DNA of 64,000 nucleotides from Bradyrhizobium murdochi (GCF_000472965.1 NZ_AXAU01000002.1:228129-292128), one strand, 5' to 3'; positions 51,288 to 60,367 are shown, numbered from the stretch's first letter. Numbers and translations are program-made. The notes: a model not told the origin generated them from the sequence alone.

Positions 51288-51725
51288 TCAGATCACCGAA
51301 ACGAACGGCGCGAGACCGATCAGCAACAGGGCGACGCCCGTGGCACCTTCAAGGAGACGGGACAGATGGGCTAGGGTTGCGCCATGCCGGGTCCAGCTGC
51401 GCACGCGCCATTCGCGTGCGAAGATTGTCAGCAACGCAACGACGCAACGACGCAGGGCGTCAGGGCGACGCCCAGCAGCATCGCGGCGGCGAGGCAACGC
51501 CGGCCGGTGGGACACCGTTTGCCAGGGCGTAGACCATCGCGAACAACGTGAGGCGGGCACGGTACGAGACCCGCCACAAGTCCCACGGACAAGCATCGTG
51601 ACGGTGCGCCTCACCGCGGATTGCGCGAAAGAGCAGCCATGCGCCGATGGCCGCCAGAAGACCGCGGCTCAGCAGTTCGAGGGCGGGGGCGCCCGGCGCC
51701 TCTGGTCGAGTGTGAACGCATGAAG
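51288..51725 (-). pseudogene. NicO/RcnA-type nickel-cobalt exporter remnant
   Basis: Broken pieces in two frames: ALELLSRGLLAAIGAWLLFR then AIRGEAHRH and, after frameshifts, TLFAMVYALANGV and a last membrane helix LLEGATGVALLLIGLAPF with stop at 51288. The order and the short His motif between helices match the C-terminal half of NicO-family exporters. The upstream half is missing where the IS remnant begins, so the IS likely disrupted it. Confidence 0.6.
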
Positions 51726-51759
51726 CCACCGGCGCCAACTCATAGCGACGTCCGCTTCT

Positions 51760-52969
51760 GGTCGATGCTGTTGAAACGCCCCGCCGCAGATCGCTTGCTG
51801 TGGGGGCGTTTTCACTTACTCCTGGCGGGGCATCACGGCCTGGTCGGCGAACGCCTTGCCCCGGATTGCCGTTCCACTTACGCAATCGACGCGCACACCT
51901 GACCTGTTGGCGGGCCGAGCAGACGGAGCGCCATCGTCTTGAGGTTCTGCACGATGGCGGCAAGGTGAAACTCGTCGCGGGCGCCGGAGAGACCTCGGAG
52001 CCGCATGCGTTCGAAACCGTGGTGGGTCTTGAGATGGGCAAAGCGCATCTCGACGCGCTTGCGCTCATCCCGCGATTTGAGGAAGCGCTTTGTCCCCATG
52101 AGCCGTCGCGCCATGTCGCGGGCATCTTCGTGAACATCACGGGGTACCTGTCGGGCAGCCATATTGGGACAGCATAGCTCTTCAGCGCACACACATCGCA
52201 GTCGAATTTGGAGGCGCGGTAGCGGAGCATGTTGCCATCGTGCACGGTGCCGGTGGTGTGCAGTACTTTGTTGTTTGGACAATGTGACGCCGCGCCGTTT
52301 GTCCCAGCGGACCTCACTGCGCGAAAAGGTGCCGTCATCACGCTCGCTTGCATCGCGAACTGGAATATGTGGGGCAATCCCGCGGCCAACCAGCCAGCCG
52401 AGGAAACGGCCGGTTCCATAAGCGGTGTCAGCAGCAAGCCGCTTCGGCTTCAAACCTAAAGCGACGTTCGGTTCGATCGAGCATCGCCTTTGTGGACTCG
52501 ACCTCGTCATAGGTGCGCGCGGGCATTGGTTCTACGTCGACGATGACTGCGTGCTCGACGTCGATGAGATAGTTGAGTCCGTATCCGAACTGCACGCGTT
52601 TGTTGGCCTTCGCCGTCCAGGCCGACGACGGATCGGAAGGCGAGATCACCTTCGGCGGCTATGACGAATGCCATAGCAGTAACCGACCAGGAGCATCCGG
52701 ATTATCAGCTCGGGATCTACCGAGGCCGGCCGATGTCGCTGTAAAACGCCTTTAGCTGGTGGTGCAAATCGGCCAGAGCCGTCGTCGCAAACACATAGAT
52801 CCGTCGCAACAGGTGATCAGTCGGGATCATCTCGTCGAGGCTAAACTCATAAAAGAGCTGCCGCTGATCTCGGTCCTGCCGCCCCATCATCGCCGACTCT
52901 CCTGCCGCCTCCTGAGCAGGAATCATTGTTCGCTCGGCTCCTCAAGCCCTTTTTCGACAGCATCGGCAC
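51760..52969 (-). mobile_element. decayed IS1182-type insertion sequence
   Basis: Transposase pieces on the minus strand: N-terminus MGRQDRDQRQLFYEFSLDEM then IPTDHLLRRI (near 52890-52720), then WTAKANKRVQFGYGLNYLID, ADTAYGTGRFLGWLVGRGIA and the C-terminus RVEMRFAHLKTHHGFERMRL ending at 51878. A central deletion and frameshifts make it inactive. Ends: CCCTTTTTCGACAGCATCGG at 52947-52966 and GTCGATGCTGTTGAAACGCC at 51761-51780 are imperfect inverted repeats. The family differs in detail from the copy at 37919. Confidence 0.75.
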
Positions 52970-52974
52970 ATCGC

Positions 52975-53035
52975 GTCGATATTGGCATGTCTGCTTTTGC
53001 GCCGCTTTTCGGGGCTAAGCGGACAAGATCAATTT
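52975..53035. repeat. dispersed repeat, copy i (GTCTG...CGGAC form)
   Basis: TTGGCATGTCTGCTTTTGCG, then CTTTTCGGGGCTAAGCGGAC: same design as 44885-44980, adjoining the IS end. Confidence 0.6.
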
Positions 53036-53075
53036 ATGAGTACACGGCCAAATAAAACTATATTAGCAGTGACCC

Positions 53076-53522
53076 TCATCGTGGGGGATACGTAGAGCGT
53101 GCCTGTCCCCGGCGGTGAGTCTGGTGATTGAAGATGTGCATTAGAATATCGGAGAGAACTTGGGATTTCGGCATTCCGGATGTGGTCCGATAACTGTGAA
53201 GGCCCTTTAAGGTAGTATCATCAAGTTTTTCGACCACCTCGATCAGGCGTTCATCTTCTGCAGTTCGGGCTCGAGTAAGTTCAGCACGATCCTCATACAA
53301 AATAGCATTAAGCTGCGTTGGATGGTCCCCTTCCCCAGTCAGCCGCTTCAGCCAAAGGCGGTCGGTGAGTAGCAGATGGTTCAGAGTTCCGTGCAGATTG
53401 CCAAAGAAGACTCCAATGTGGCGTCGATATGAGATCTCCGATAGATCGAGAGCAGCCGCATACAGTCGAGCATTGGCCCAGCGGTTATACTTTGCAAGTT
53501 GCCGAAACTGCTCTGAAGTCAT
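53076..53522 (-). CDS. DinB-family protein, possibly shortened at the C-terminus
   Basis: 148 aa from ATG 53522. Four-helix metal-binding fold: opening FRQLAKYNRWANARLY, first ligand His in GTLNHLLLTDRLW, and HIFNHQTHRRGQA with the H-x3-H pair. Family members normally continue ~15-20 residues (a helix after RGQ); here four residues follow RGQAR-S-T before the stop, so the last helix is lost. DinB-like proteins are divalent-metal enzymes, several thiol-dependent; role here unknown. No partner gene. Confidence 0.8.
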   Translation of the reverse strand: MTSEQFRQLAKYNRWANARLYAAALDLSEISYRRHIGVFFGNLHGTLNHLLLTDRLWLKRLTGEGDHPTQLNAILYEDRAELTRARTAEDERLIEVVEKLDDTTLKGLHSYRTTSGMPKSQVLSDILMHIFNHQTHRRGQARSTYPPR

Positions 53523-53764
53523 GGGTGAAGCCTCGATGCTCACAATTAGCATTAGGGCGTGCACTCATAAATGTGCGTTGGTCCGCTTTCAGGGGCAAGG
53601 ATGACACTGCCTCTATTCAAATGCGCCTAATACGCAAGGATGCGACAGTTGCTAATACCCGCTGACGTACATACCCTGCAGCTCACGCGCAGCTCCCTGT
53701 TCGCCCATGTAGTCTCGGTGAATAGGCAAGCGAGCTGCGGTCACGCCTTGGTGGGACGAGGATC

Positions 53765-53881
53765 ATGAGCAAACCGATCGAGCGGATCGTCAAGACCAAC
53801 AGCATCAGCCTGAATATCGTCGAGCAGGGCCAGGGCCCTCTTGTTTTGCTCTGCCACGGCTTTCCGGAGAGCTGGTACTAA
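53765..53881 (+). pseudogene. 5' fragment of an epoxide-hydrolase-like alpha/beta hydrolase
   Basis: 38 residues: MSKPIERIVKTNSISLNIVE, then QGQGPLVLLCHGFPESWY and stop. HGFPESW is the oxyanion-hole motif of epoxide/haloalkane hydrolases, normally followed by WRHQ. Good ribosome site (ACGAGG). Cut off precisely at 53881, where unrelated sequence leading to a tRNA end begins. Confidence 0.8.
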
Positions 53882-53936
53882 CCAACGACCGCAGCTGCTC
53901 AACCAGATTGCTACGCCAGCTACGCCCCTTTCACCA

Positions 53937-53985
53937 TTAGACTGCGAAACGAGGGTCAGGAGTTCAAATCTCTCCGGGCGCGCCA
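53937..53985 (+). tRNA. 3'-terminal tRNA fragment (Arg-like), possible attachment site
   Basis: GAGGGTCAGGAGTTCAAATC, then TCTCCGGGCGCGCCA followed by TTTTT. It holds the T-loop TTCAAAT, an acceptor strand CGGGCGC, discriminator G and encoded CCA, but the matching 5' acceptor (GCGCCCG) and D-arm are not found upstream. It therefore looks like the 3' end left when an element recombines into a tRNA gene. Identity as tRNA-Arg is a guess from the acceptor sequence. Confidence 0.55.
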
Positions 53986-54401
53986 TTTTTCTCCTCGCTC
54001 CATGACGGTGTTCGTAGGCCGCCGGCCCTAACCATCGGGCGACTGGTGTCGAAGCCGCTCGCTGCCAAAGCTGAACCGCAGCTGGCCGGCGCTTTCAAAG
54101 GCGCAGGCGTTCTCGCGGTGCAGCAACCGGCGGAAAACCAGCGTTCCTGCAACCTGCGACTTGTCCGACCCCACGAAGGTCGAACCTATGCTGCCTCGCA
54201 CGCACGGCACCGCAGCATTCCTACCGGACACCCAGGTACGGAAAAGGTGGGCAAGGGACAAACAGGGGCAGAGGATGTAAGGTCAGTCCGCGCGACCCTG
54301 GATGCCAGCAGTTTGACTTGCTGCGCGAATCGGCGGGTCGCTGTGTCATCGGGCGGGCTCGGCTGAGGTTTGGGAGGGCGAGAGCGAAAACGGAGGAACC
54401 G
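53986..54401. other. gene-free stretch after the tRNA fragment
   Basis: A minus-strand frame (54028-54261) is open, but I recognise nothing in it and it lacks a clear ribosome site. A T-run follows the tRNA fragment. Confidence 0.4.
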
Positions 54402-54536
54402 ATGAAAAAGGATATCTGGCAAGAAAACAAAGAGCGCTACTTCGAGTGGAACCCCATCGAAGGTCTCGGTGCCAAGTTCACATGGGCTGCGATCGGGGCA
54501 GCCGTGGCTGTCGTCGCCATGTACCTGCTGCGCTAG
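54402..54536 (+). CDS. small single-span membrane protein, 44 aa
   Basis: MKKDIWQENKERYFEWNPIE then GLGAKFTWAAIGAAVAVVAMYLLR. Charged N-terminal half with two Trp, one C-terminal transmembrane helix, no signal peptide. ATG 54402 follows GGAGG by 5 nt. Orientation predicts a tail-anchored inner-membrane protein. Function unknown; it precedes the signalling genes by ~200 nt. Confidence 0.7.
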   Translation: MKKDIWQENKERYFEWNPIEGLGAKFTWAAIGAAVAVVAMYLLR

Positions 54537-54585
54537 AGCGCGACGGGATTAGATCGACTCGCGATCGCGCTCCAGGTTTTTGATG

Positions 54586-54657
54586 GAGCATGATCTTTTC
54601 GGAAAACTGGTACCCGTCCCCGATCACGTCGAGGGCAAACTCTTCCGGATCATGCTC
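54586..54657. repeat. Rhizobiales-type intergenic palindrome
   Basis: Arms GAGCATGATC (54586-54595) and GATCATGCTC (54648-54657) are exact inverted repeats enclosing TTTTCGGAAAACTGGTACCC and a GC-rich centre. Such mosaic palindromes recur between genes in Rhizobiales genomes. Confidence 0.75.
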
Positions 54658-54744
54658 TAGCTACGTGGCGCGAAGTTAGGCGGAGCGCGCTTTTCGCTTG
54701 CCGCGCTCTCGCGCGGTCGGGCAAGGCGACCCCTGGAGGATGCA

Positions 54745-55119
54745 ATGCCGCAAAGCGTGCTCGTGGTCGATGACGAGGCCAACATCCTGCTGTCTCTCGA
54801 ATTCCTGATGAAGAAGGCTGGCTACGAAGTTCGCCTCGCCCGCGATGGCGAGGAGGCGCTCGCGGAGATGGGCAAGGCGCGACCGGATCTCGTGCTCCTC
54901 GATGTCATGATGCCGAAGCGCAACGGTTTCGACGTGTGCGAGGCCATCCGGGCCAATCCTGAGTGGCGGGCGGTGCGTGTCATCCTGCTAACAGCCAAGG
55001 GCCGCGACATCGAACGCGAAAAGGGCTTGGCGCTGGGCGCCGACGACTACATCACCAAACCGTTCTCGACGCGCGAGGTCGTTGAACGGGTCACCGCTTG
55101 GATCGGGCCGGCCAAGTAA
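54745..55119 (+). CDS. single-domain (CheY-like) response regulator
   Basis: 124 aa, receiver domain only: acidic pair D9-D10, phosphoacceptor D53 in LVLLDVMMP, the Thr of ILLTAKG and Lys of DDYITKPF. No DNA-binding output, so it must act by protein contact or as a phosphate relay. GGAGG lies 6 nt before the ATG. First of four same-strand genes; the next start is 20 nt after its stop. The likely phosphodonor is the symporter-kinase at 57570 (inference). Confidence 0.93.
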   Translation: MPQSVLVVDDEANILLSLEFLMKKAGYEVRLARDGEEALAEMGKARPDLVLLDVMMPKRNGFDVCEAIRANPEWRAVRVILLTAKGRDIEREKGLALGADDYITKPFSTREVVERVTAWIGPAK

Positions 55120-55139
55120 CCGGGCAACAAGGGCGTGCG

Positions 55140-57245
55140 ATGCAGGCTGCCGTTGCGATACCAATCCTCCTCGCAGCATTGGCGTTCGCCGCCTTCGCTG
55201 TCGCCGGCGTTGCGCTGTGGCTGGCGGTGCAAAGTGGTGGAGCGGTCGGCGTTTACATGTCCATCGCGTTTGCCGTCGTCGCCGCTTTGGTTGGGCTGGC
55301 GTGGGCTCTGCTGCACGTCAAGCTTCTCAAGCCCCTGGCCGCCCTGAAGCAGGAGCTGCTGATGCAGTCGCAGATACGCGTCGATCGACCGCTCGCGGTC
55401 GATCGCGGCCACTTGCTCAATGGGCTCCCAACGGCGGTCGACAAAATACTCGGCGCGCTCCGAGCCGCGCGTGGCGGGACACAGGAGGCCGTGGATGCTG
55501 CCACGCGGCGTGCGGAGGAACAGAAGAGCCGGCTCGAGGCCATCCTGCTCGATCTCTCCGAAGGTGTGATCGTCTGCAATCTCGAGCACCGCATACTCCT
55601 CTACAACCAAGCCGCCGCCCGGATACTCAACGCGCGCGATACGCTTGGGCTTGCCCGCTCATTGTTTGGCGTGCTCACGCGAGAGCCCGTGCTATTGATG
55701 CTTGATCTGCTCCTGCAACGGTCAGAGGACGCAGCCGGCGATGAAGCCCAGTCCACCGGAGAATCGACGCTCGATTCCACGACGCGCCGCTTCGTCTGTG
55801 CGTCGGTCGACCTTGCGACTTTGCTGCAGGCGAGGCTCAGCCTGGTGCGCGAACCTTCGGGCCGCGCCTCAGGTTACGTGTTGACCTTTGCCGATGTCGG
55901 CGCCGAACTCGAAAACGTGGCCCAGCGCGATGCGGTTTTGCGTGAAGTCGCCATGGAATGGCGACGGCCACTTGCAAGCTTGCGCGCCGCGACCGAGATG
56001 CTGGCGGGGGAGCTCGAAGCGAGCGAGCGCCGCGTCTTTCAAGACGTCGTTGGCAAGGAGGTCGAAGCGCTCAATCGGAGCTTTACCGACGTTGCGCAGC
56101 GTTACGAACGCCTTGCGACGGGTCAGTGGCCGTTGGCCGACATTTACTCGCTGGATCTGTTCCGCGCCGTCAGCAGGCATTTGGCAGACGCCGATGGCAT
56201 CCAGGTCACGCCCGTGGGCGTGCCGGTCTGGATTCATGCCGACAGCCACTCGCTGGTGCTGGCGCTCGAGCATCTCATCCGCGCCGTTGCCAGGCACACG
56301 GCGAAAGCCGCCTTCGATATCGGTGCCGTGGTGCAAGACAAATACGTCTACGTCGAGGTGGTTTGGGACGGCGCGCCGCTCGTCTCGGCGATCATCGAAG
56401 CCTGGCTGTCCGAGCCGCTGAAGGGAACGATCGGCAACCGCACAGTCCGCCAGATCGTGGAGCAGCATGGCAGCGAGCTATGGAGCCAGGCGCTGTCAGA
56501 GGGGCGCACGTGCCTCAGATTGCCGCTGAGGAAGACCGAAGAGCCGCCCGCCCGGGAACGCCCGGACCGCGTTGTGCCGATGCCGGAGCTATACGACTTC
56601 GACCTGTTTGCTCTTCCGACTGAGGCAATCAGGGACACGCCGTTGCGCAAGCTCGACCTGGTCGTATTCGACACCGAGACCACCGGCTTCAGGCCCAACG
56701 AGGGCGATGAGCTCATCTCGATCGGAGCGGTTCGTGTGGTTAATGGCCGCATTCTGACGGGCGAGACGTTCGAGCGGCTGATTAATCCGGGCCGCGTTAT
56801 CCCGGCCAGCTCCACGCGAATTCACGGCATCACCACCGAAATGGTGCGCGACAAGCCCCCTGCCCATGTCATCTTGCCACAGTTCAGGTCCTTCATCGGT
56901 GACTCCGTGCTCGTCGCCTATAATGCCGCGTTCGACATGAAATTCCTTGAGAACGGAGCCGAGCCGGCAGGCGTTAAATTCGACAACCCGGTGCTCGATG
57001 CCCTGCTTCTGTCCGTGTATCTGCAGCCGGATGTGTCCGATTTTTCGCTGACCGCCACAGCAGAACGACTGGGTGTCGAGGTCATTCGCAGGCACACCGC
57101 AATCGGCGACGCCATGACCACGGCTGCGATCTTCGTGAAGCTCCTGGATCTGTTGAAAGCCCGCGGAATCGAGACGCTCGGTCAAGCCGCCAGGATCTCA
57201 AGGCGGATGATGGAGCAGCGTCGTCAGCAGGCACAACTTATGTGA
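55140..57245 (+). CDS. membrane pseudo-histidine-kinase fused to DEDDh 3'-5' exonuclease
   Basis: 701 aa from ATG 55140 (AAGG upstream). Two N-terminal membrane helices (~3-25 and 38-58), a HAMP-like linker, coiled coil, a PAS-like domain (LDLSEGVIVCNLEHRILLYN near 135-160), a region matching the DHp helix and a degenerate ATPase-like region, then from ~500 a DnaQ-type exonuclease. In the DHp motif the expected His-Glu is Met-Glu (VAMEWRRPLASLRAA), and no clear G-boxes of the ATP site are seen, so kinase activity is unlikely. The exonuclease is complete: DTET, YNAAFDMKF and RHTAIGDAM supply D, E, D, H and D. It may degrade DNA, RNA or a nucleotide signal at the membrane. Exonucleases of this type are known near acetate-permease/CrbS-type loci. 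Confidence 0.88.
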   Translation: MQAAVAIPILLAALAFAAFAVAGVALWLAVQSGGAVGVYMSIAFAVVAALVGLAWALLHVKLLKPLAALKQELLMQSQIRVDRPLAVDRGHLLNGLPTAVDKILGALRAARGGTQEAVDAATRRAEEQKSRLEAILLDLSEGVIVCNLEHRILLYNQAAARILNARDTLGLARSLFGVLTREPVLLMLDLLLQRSEDAAGDEAQSTGESTLDSTTRRFVCASVDLATLLQARLSLVREPSGRASGYVLTFADVGAELENVAQRDAVLREVAMEWRRPLASLRAATEMLAGELEASERRVFQDVVGKEVEALNRSFTDVAQRYERLATGQWPLADIYSLDLFRAVSRHLADADGIQVTPVGVPVWIHADSHSLVLALEHLIRAVARHTAKAAFDIGAVVQDKYVYVEVVWDGAPLVSAIIEAWLSEPLKGTIGNRTVRQIVEQHGSELWSQALSEGRTCLRLPLRKTEEPPARERPDRVVPMPELYDFDLFALPTEAIRDTPLRKLDLVVFDTETTGFRPNEGDELISIGAVRVVNGRILTGETFERLINPGRVIPASSTRIHGITTEMVRDKPPAHVILPQFRSFIGDSVLVAYNAAFDMKFLENGAEPAGVKFDNPVLDALLLSVYLQPDVSDFSLTATAERLGVEVIRRHTAIGDAMTTAAIFVKLLDLLKARGIETLGQAARISRRMMEQRRQQAQLM

Positions 57246-57296
57246 TCTCGCGCTGTCGCGGCAGGGACGCAGCGAAGCACACATCGAGGTGATACC

Positions 57297-57566
57297 ATGC
57301 CAAGGCGAGGATTGATCGGCGAGCGCTTGATCGGCTTGTTCCTGTTCGGTTTGCTTCTGCTCACACCGCCGCTGATCGGCACCTTCGACAAGGCCACCTT
57401 AGTGGGCGGGGTACCGCCGCTTTACCTCTATTTATTTTTCTCCTGGGTGTTGCTGATCGCCCTCACGGCGTTGATCGTCGAGCGGCCGGACCCCGACGAG
57501 GAGATTGCCGAAAGCGAGCCTGGCGCCGATCCCGACCATGGCACCAACCGCGCACCGCGAGTCTGA
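57297..57566 (+). CDS. small two-helix membrane protein
   Basis: 89 aa. Two transmembrane segments (LIGLFLFGLLLLTPPLIG and LYLYLFFSWVLLIALTALI) with an acidic C-terminal tail (PDPDEEIAESEPGADPD). It ends 3 nt before the symporter-kinase start. The position matches small partner subunits that accompany some solute symporters (DUF4212/DUF485-like in role, not clearly in sequence), so an accessory role in transport is plausible. Confidence 0.75.
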   Translation: MPRRGLIGERLIGLFLFGLLLLTPPLIGTFDKATLVGGVPPLYLYLFFSWVLLIALTALIVERPDPDEEIAESEPGADPDHGTNRAPRV

Positions 57567-57569
57567 GCC

Positions 57570-60341
57570 ATGCCGGGCGGGTACGTCATAGTTACGGTAT
57601 CCTTCCTCTATCTCTCGATCCTGTTCGCCATCGCCTACTATGGTGACCGCCGCGCGGATCAGGGTCGGAGCATTATCGCGAGCCCCTACATCTTTGCGCT
57701 GTCCATCGCCGTGTACGCTACAGCCTGGACCTTCTACGGTAGCGTCGGACGAGCCGCGTCTTCGGGCGTCAGTTTCATGCCCATTTATCTCGGCCCGACG
57801 CTGACGTTCATCCTTGGCTGGTTTCTGATCCGCAAGATCATCCGCATCAGCAAGGTCAATCGCATTACCTCGATTGCCGACTTCGTTGCCTCGCGCTATG
57901 GCAAGAGTTCCTTCCTGGGCGGGTTGGTGACCATCATCGCGGTCGTCGGCATCATGCCGTACATCTCACTGCAGCTGAAGGCGATCTCGACGAGCTTCGC
58001 CGTGCTCCGGCACTACCCGGACATCGTGATGCCGGCCAAGCTTGGCTCGACACCGGTTCTGCAGGACACGGCGCTCTACGTCGCGGTGATCATGGCCGCA
58101 TTTGCCATCTTGTTTGGCACGCGGCACATCGATGCCAGCGAGCGTCATGAGGGCATGGTGGCGGCGATTGCCTTCGAGTCGGTAGTCAAGCTGTTCGCTT
58201 TCCTGGCGGTTGGGCTGTTCGTCACCTTCGGCATCTATGGCGGCTTCGGCGAAGTGTTCTCGCGCGCGGCCACCGATCCAGCCCTCGCGCGTCTCTTTAC
58301 GCTCGAGGCAGCCGGCGGGTACACGAGCTGGATTTCGCTGACGCTGGTCTCGATGGCAGCCATTGTCTTGCTGCCGCGCCAGTTTCAGGTGCTGGTGGTC
58401 GAGAATGTGGATGAGCGCCACATCAAGAAGGCGATCTGGCTGTTCCCGCTCTACCTGCTGCTCATCAACATTTTCGTCTTGCCGATCGCTTTTGGTGGGC
58501 TCCTCCACTTTCCCGGAAATACCGTCGATACCGACACCTTCGTGTTGACTGTGCCGATGGCTGAGCATTTTTGGACCATCGCGCTGTTCGCATTCATCGG
58601 CGGCCTCTCCGCGGCAACGGGCATGATCATTGTCGAAACCATTGCCCTGGCCACCATGGTGTCGAACGATCTCGTCATGCCCCTCCTGTTGCGCTTCGGC
58701 CGCCTGCATCTCTCGGAGCGAAAGGATCTGTCTGGCCTAATGCTTGCCATCCGCCGCAGCGCCATCATCTTCGTGATCCTGCTCGGCTACGCGTATGTCC
58801 GGCTGATCGGCGAATCCTACGCGCTCGTCTCCATCGGGCTGATGTCATTCGTCGCCGCTGCACAATTCGCACCTGCCATCCTCGGCGGCATCCTGTGGAA
58901 GGGAGCGACCCGACTCGGCGCACTGGCTGGGTTGAGCACCGGGTTCCTGGTGTGGATCTACACCCTGCTACTGCCTTCGTTCGCACGATCCGGGTGGATC
59001 TCAGAGAGCTTCCTGCAGGACGGCCCGTGGGAACTTGCGCTGTTGAGGCCGTACGCGTTGCTCGGGCTTTCCGGCCTCGATCCCATCGCGCACGCCCTGT
59101 TCTGGACTTTGGTGATCAATATCGGCTTGTATATTGCTGTATCGCTCATGACGACGCAGACCATGATAGAACGCAGCCAAGCGGTACAGTTCGTAGACAT
59201 CTTCAAGCAGCCATCCGAGGGCGCGCGCATTTGGCGTGGCAGGGCCACTATTGGCGACCTCCGTCGCCTCTCGAACCGCTTCATCGGTGAGACCCTGACG
59301 GACCAGGCCTTCCAGCGCTTCGAGCGCGACCGAGGGCGCCGGCTCGACGATGCGCATGCGGCGGACGCAGACGTCGTGCATTACGCCGAGCGGCAACTCG
59401 CTGGTGCCATTGGCGCGGCCTCTGCGCGGATCATGATTGCGTCAGTATTGCGGGAGGAGATGCACGACATCGACGAGGTCATGCAGATTCTCGACGAGGC
59501 TTCTCAACTCGTTGTCTATAGCCGTCAGCTGGAGGAGAAGTCGCAGCAGCTCGAGGCTGCGACGGCGGAGCTCAGGGCGGCCAACGAGCGGCTCAAGGAG
59601 CTCGACAAGATGAAGGACGACTTTGTCTCGACGATCAGCCATGAGTTCAGGACACCGCTCACCTCGATCCGCTCCTTCAGCGAGATCGTGCACGACAATC
59701 CGGACATTCCCGTCGAGCAGCGCAAGATGTTCCTTGGTACTATCGTTCAGGAAACCGAGCGCCTGACCAGGCTTGTCAACGACATCCTCGACCTCGCCAA
59801 GATGGAAGCCGGCCAGACGGATTGGCAACTGGCCAGGATCGAGCCAAGGAAGGTGATCGACAACGCGCTCGCCGCAACGGCCGGCCTCTTTGCCAAGAAC
59901 CCTCGAATCAAGCTTGAGTGTCGCGTGGCCGAGGATCTTCCGAGGGTTCTCGTTGACGCCGACCGGATCACGCAAGTGCTGGTCAATTTGATTTCCAACG
60001 CGGTCAAGTTCTGCGACAAGGACAATGGTTTGATAACCATTGTGGGGCGAGCAGAAGCGGGGTCCGTCCTGGTCAGCGTGCGTGACAATGGTGTCGGCAT
60101 CGCCAAGGAGGATCACAAGAAGATTTTCGAGCGCTTCCGCCAGGCGGGCGACACATTGATCGGCAAGCCGCAGGGCACCGGTCTCGGGCTGCCGATCAGC
60201 TTGCATATCCTTGAGCGCTTCGGGGGCACCATCTGGGTCGAGAGCGAACTCGGCCAGGGTGCGACTTTTTTCGTCCGCATCCCTTCGGCCGCCTCTTCGG
60301 CCGAGCTCCTCCAGGCAACGGCCGCTCGCGAGATCACTTGA
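57570..60341 (+). CDS. sodium/solute symporter-histidine kinase fusion (CrbS/CbrA-like)
   Basis: 923 aa. Residues ~1-540: about 13 membrane helices of the solute:sodium symporter family, with SIADFVASRYGKSSFLGG and LLPRQFQVLVVENVDERH as family blocks. A long coiled coil (VYSRQLEEKSQQLEAATAEL) leads to the DHp domain with phosphorylatable His in TISHEFRTPLTSIR (~691), then the ATPase domain with N-box NLISNAVKF, G1 DNGVGI, F-box IFERFRQ and G2 GTGLGL. CrbS controls acetate utilisation in Vibrio and Pseudomonas relatives, and CbrA controls carbon/nitrogen balance. The cognate regulator may be the single-domain receiver upstream, or a distant one. Convergent with the next gene, 26 nt apart. Confidence 0.93.
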   Translation: MPGGYVIVTVSFLYLSILFAIAYYGDRRADQGRSIIASPYIFALSIAVYATAWTFYGSVGRAASSGVSFMPIYLGPTLTFILGWFLIRKIIRISKVNRITSIADFVASRYGKSSFLGGLVTIIAVVGIMPYISLQLKAISTSFAVLRHYPDIVMPAKLGSTPVLQDTALYVAVIMAAFAILFGTRHIDASERHEGMVAAIAFESVVKLFAFLAVGLFVTFGIYGGFGEVFSRAATDPALARLFTLEAAGGYTSWISLTLVSMAAIVLLPRQFQVLVVENVDERHIKKAIWLFPLYLLLINIFVLPIAFGGLLHFPGNTVDTDTFVLTVPMAEHFWTIALFAFIGGLSAATGMIIVETIALATMVSNDLVMPLLLRFGRLHLSERKDLSGLMLAIRRSAIIFVILLGYAYVRLIGESYALVSIGLMSFVAAAQFAPAILGGILWKGATRLGALAGLSTGFLVWIYTLLLPSFARSGWISESFLQDGPWELALLRPYALLGLSGLDPIAHALFWTLVINIGLYIAVSLMTTQTMIERSQAVQFVDIFKQPSEGARIWRGRATIGDLRRLSNRFIGETLTDQAFQRFERDRGRRLDDAHAADADVVHYAERQLAGAIGAASARIMIASVLREEMHDIDEVMQILDEASQLVVYSRQLEEKSQQLEAATAELRAANERLKELDKMKDDFVSTISHEFRTPLTSIRSFSEIVHDNPDIPVEQRKMFLGTIVQETERLTRLVNDILDLAKMEAGQTDWQLARIEPRKVIDNALAATAGLFAKNPRIKLECRVAEDLPRVLVDADRITQVLVNLISNAVKFCDKDNGLITIVGRAEAGSVLVSVRDNGVGIAKEDHKKIFERFRQAGDTLIGKPQGTGLGLPISLHILERFGGTIWVESELGQGATFFVRIPSAASSAELLQATAAREIT

Positions 60342-60367
60342 CGGCAACTCGGCGGGTTGCGCGCCAG

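Noticed and set aside
53741..53986. Minus-strand frame beginning MARPERFELLTLVSQS
   Set aside because: It is the reverse reading of the tRNA 3' end, a well-known spurious ORF type.
57966..58709. 247-codon minus-strand ORF opposite the symporter-kinase
   Set aside because: Composition rich in Gln, Asp, Arg and His is typical of the antisense of membrane-protein codons; the symporter frame is clearly the real one.
59442..60347. 301-codon minus-strand ORF opposite the kinase domain
   Set aside because: The plus strand carries unmistakable HisKA and HATPase motifs; no independent support for the antisense frame.
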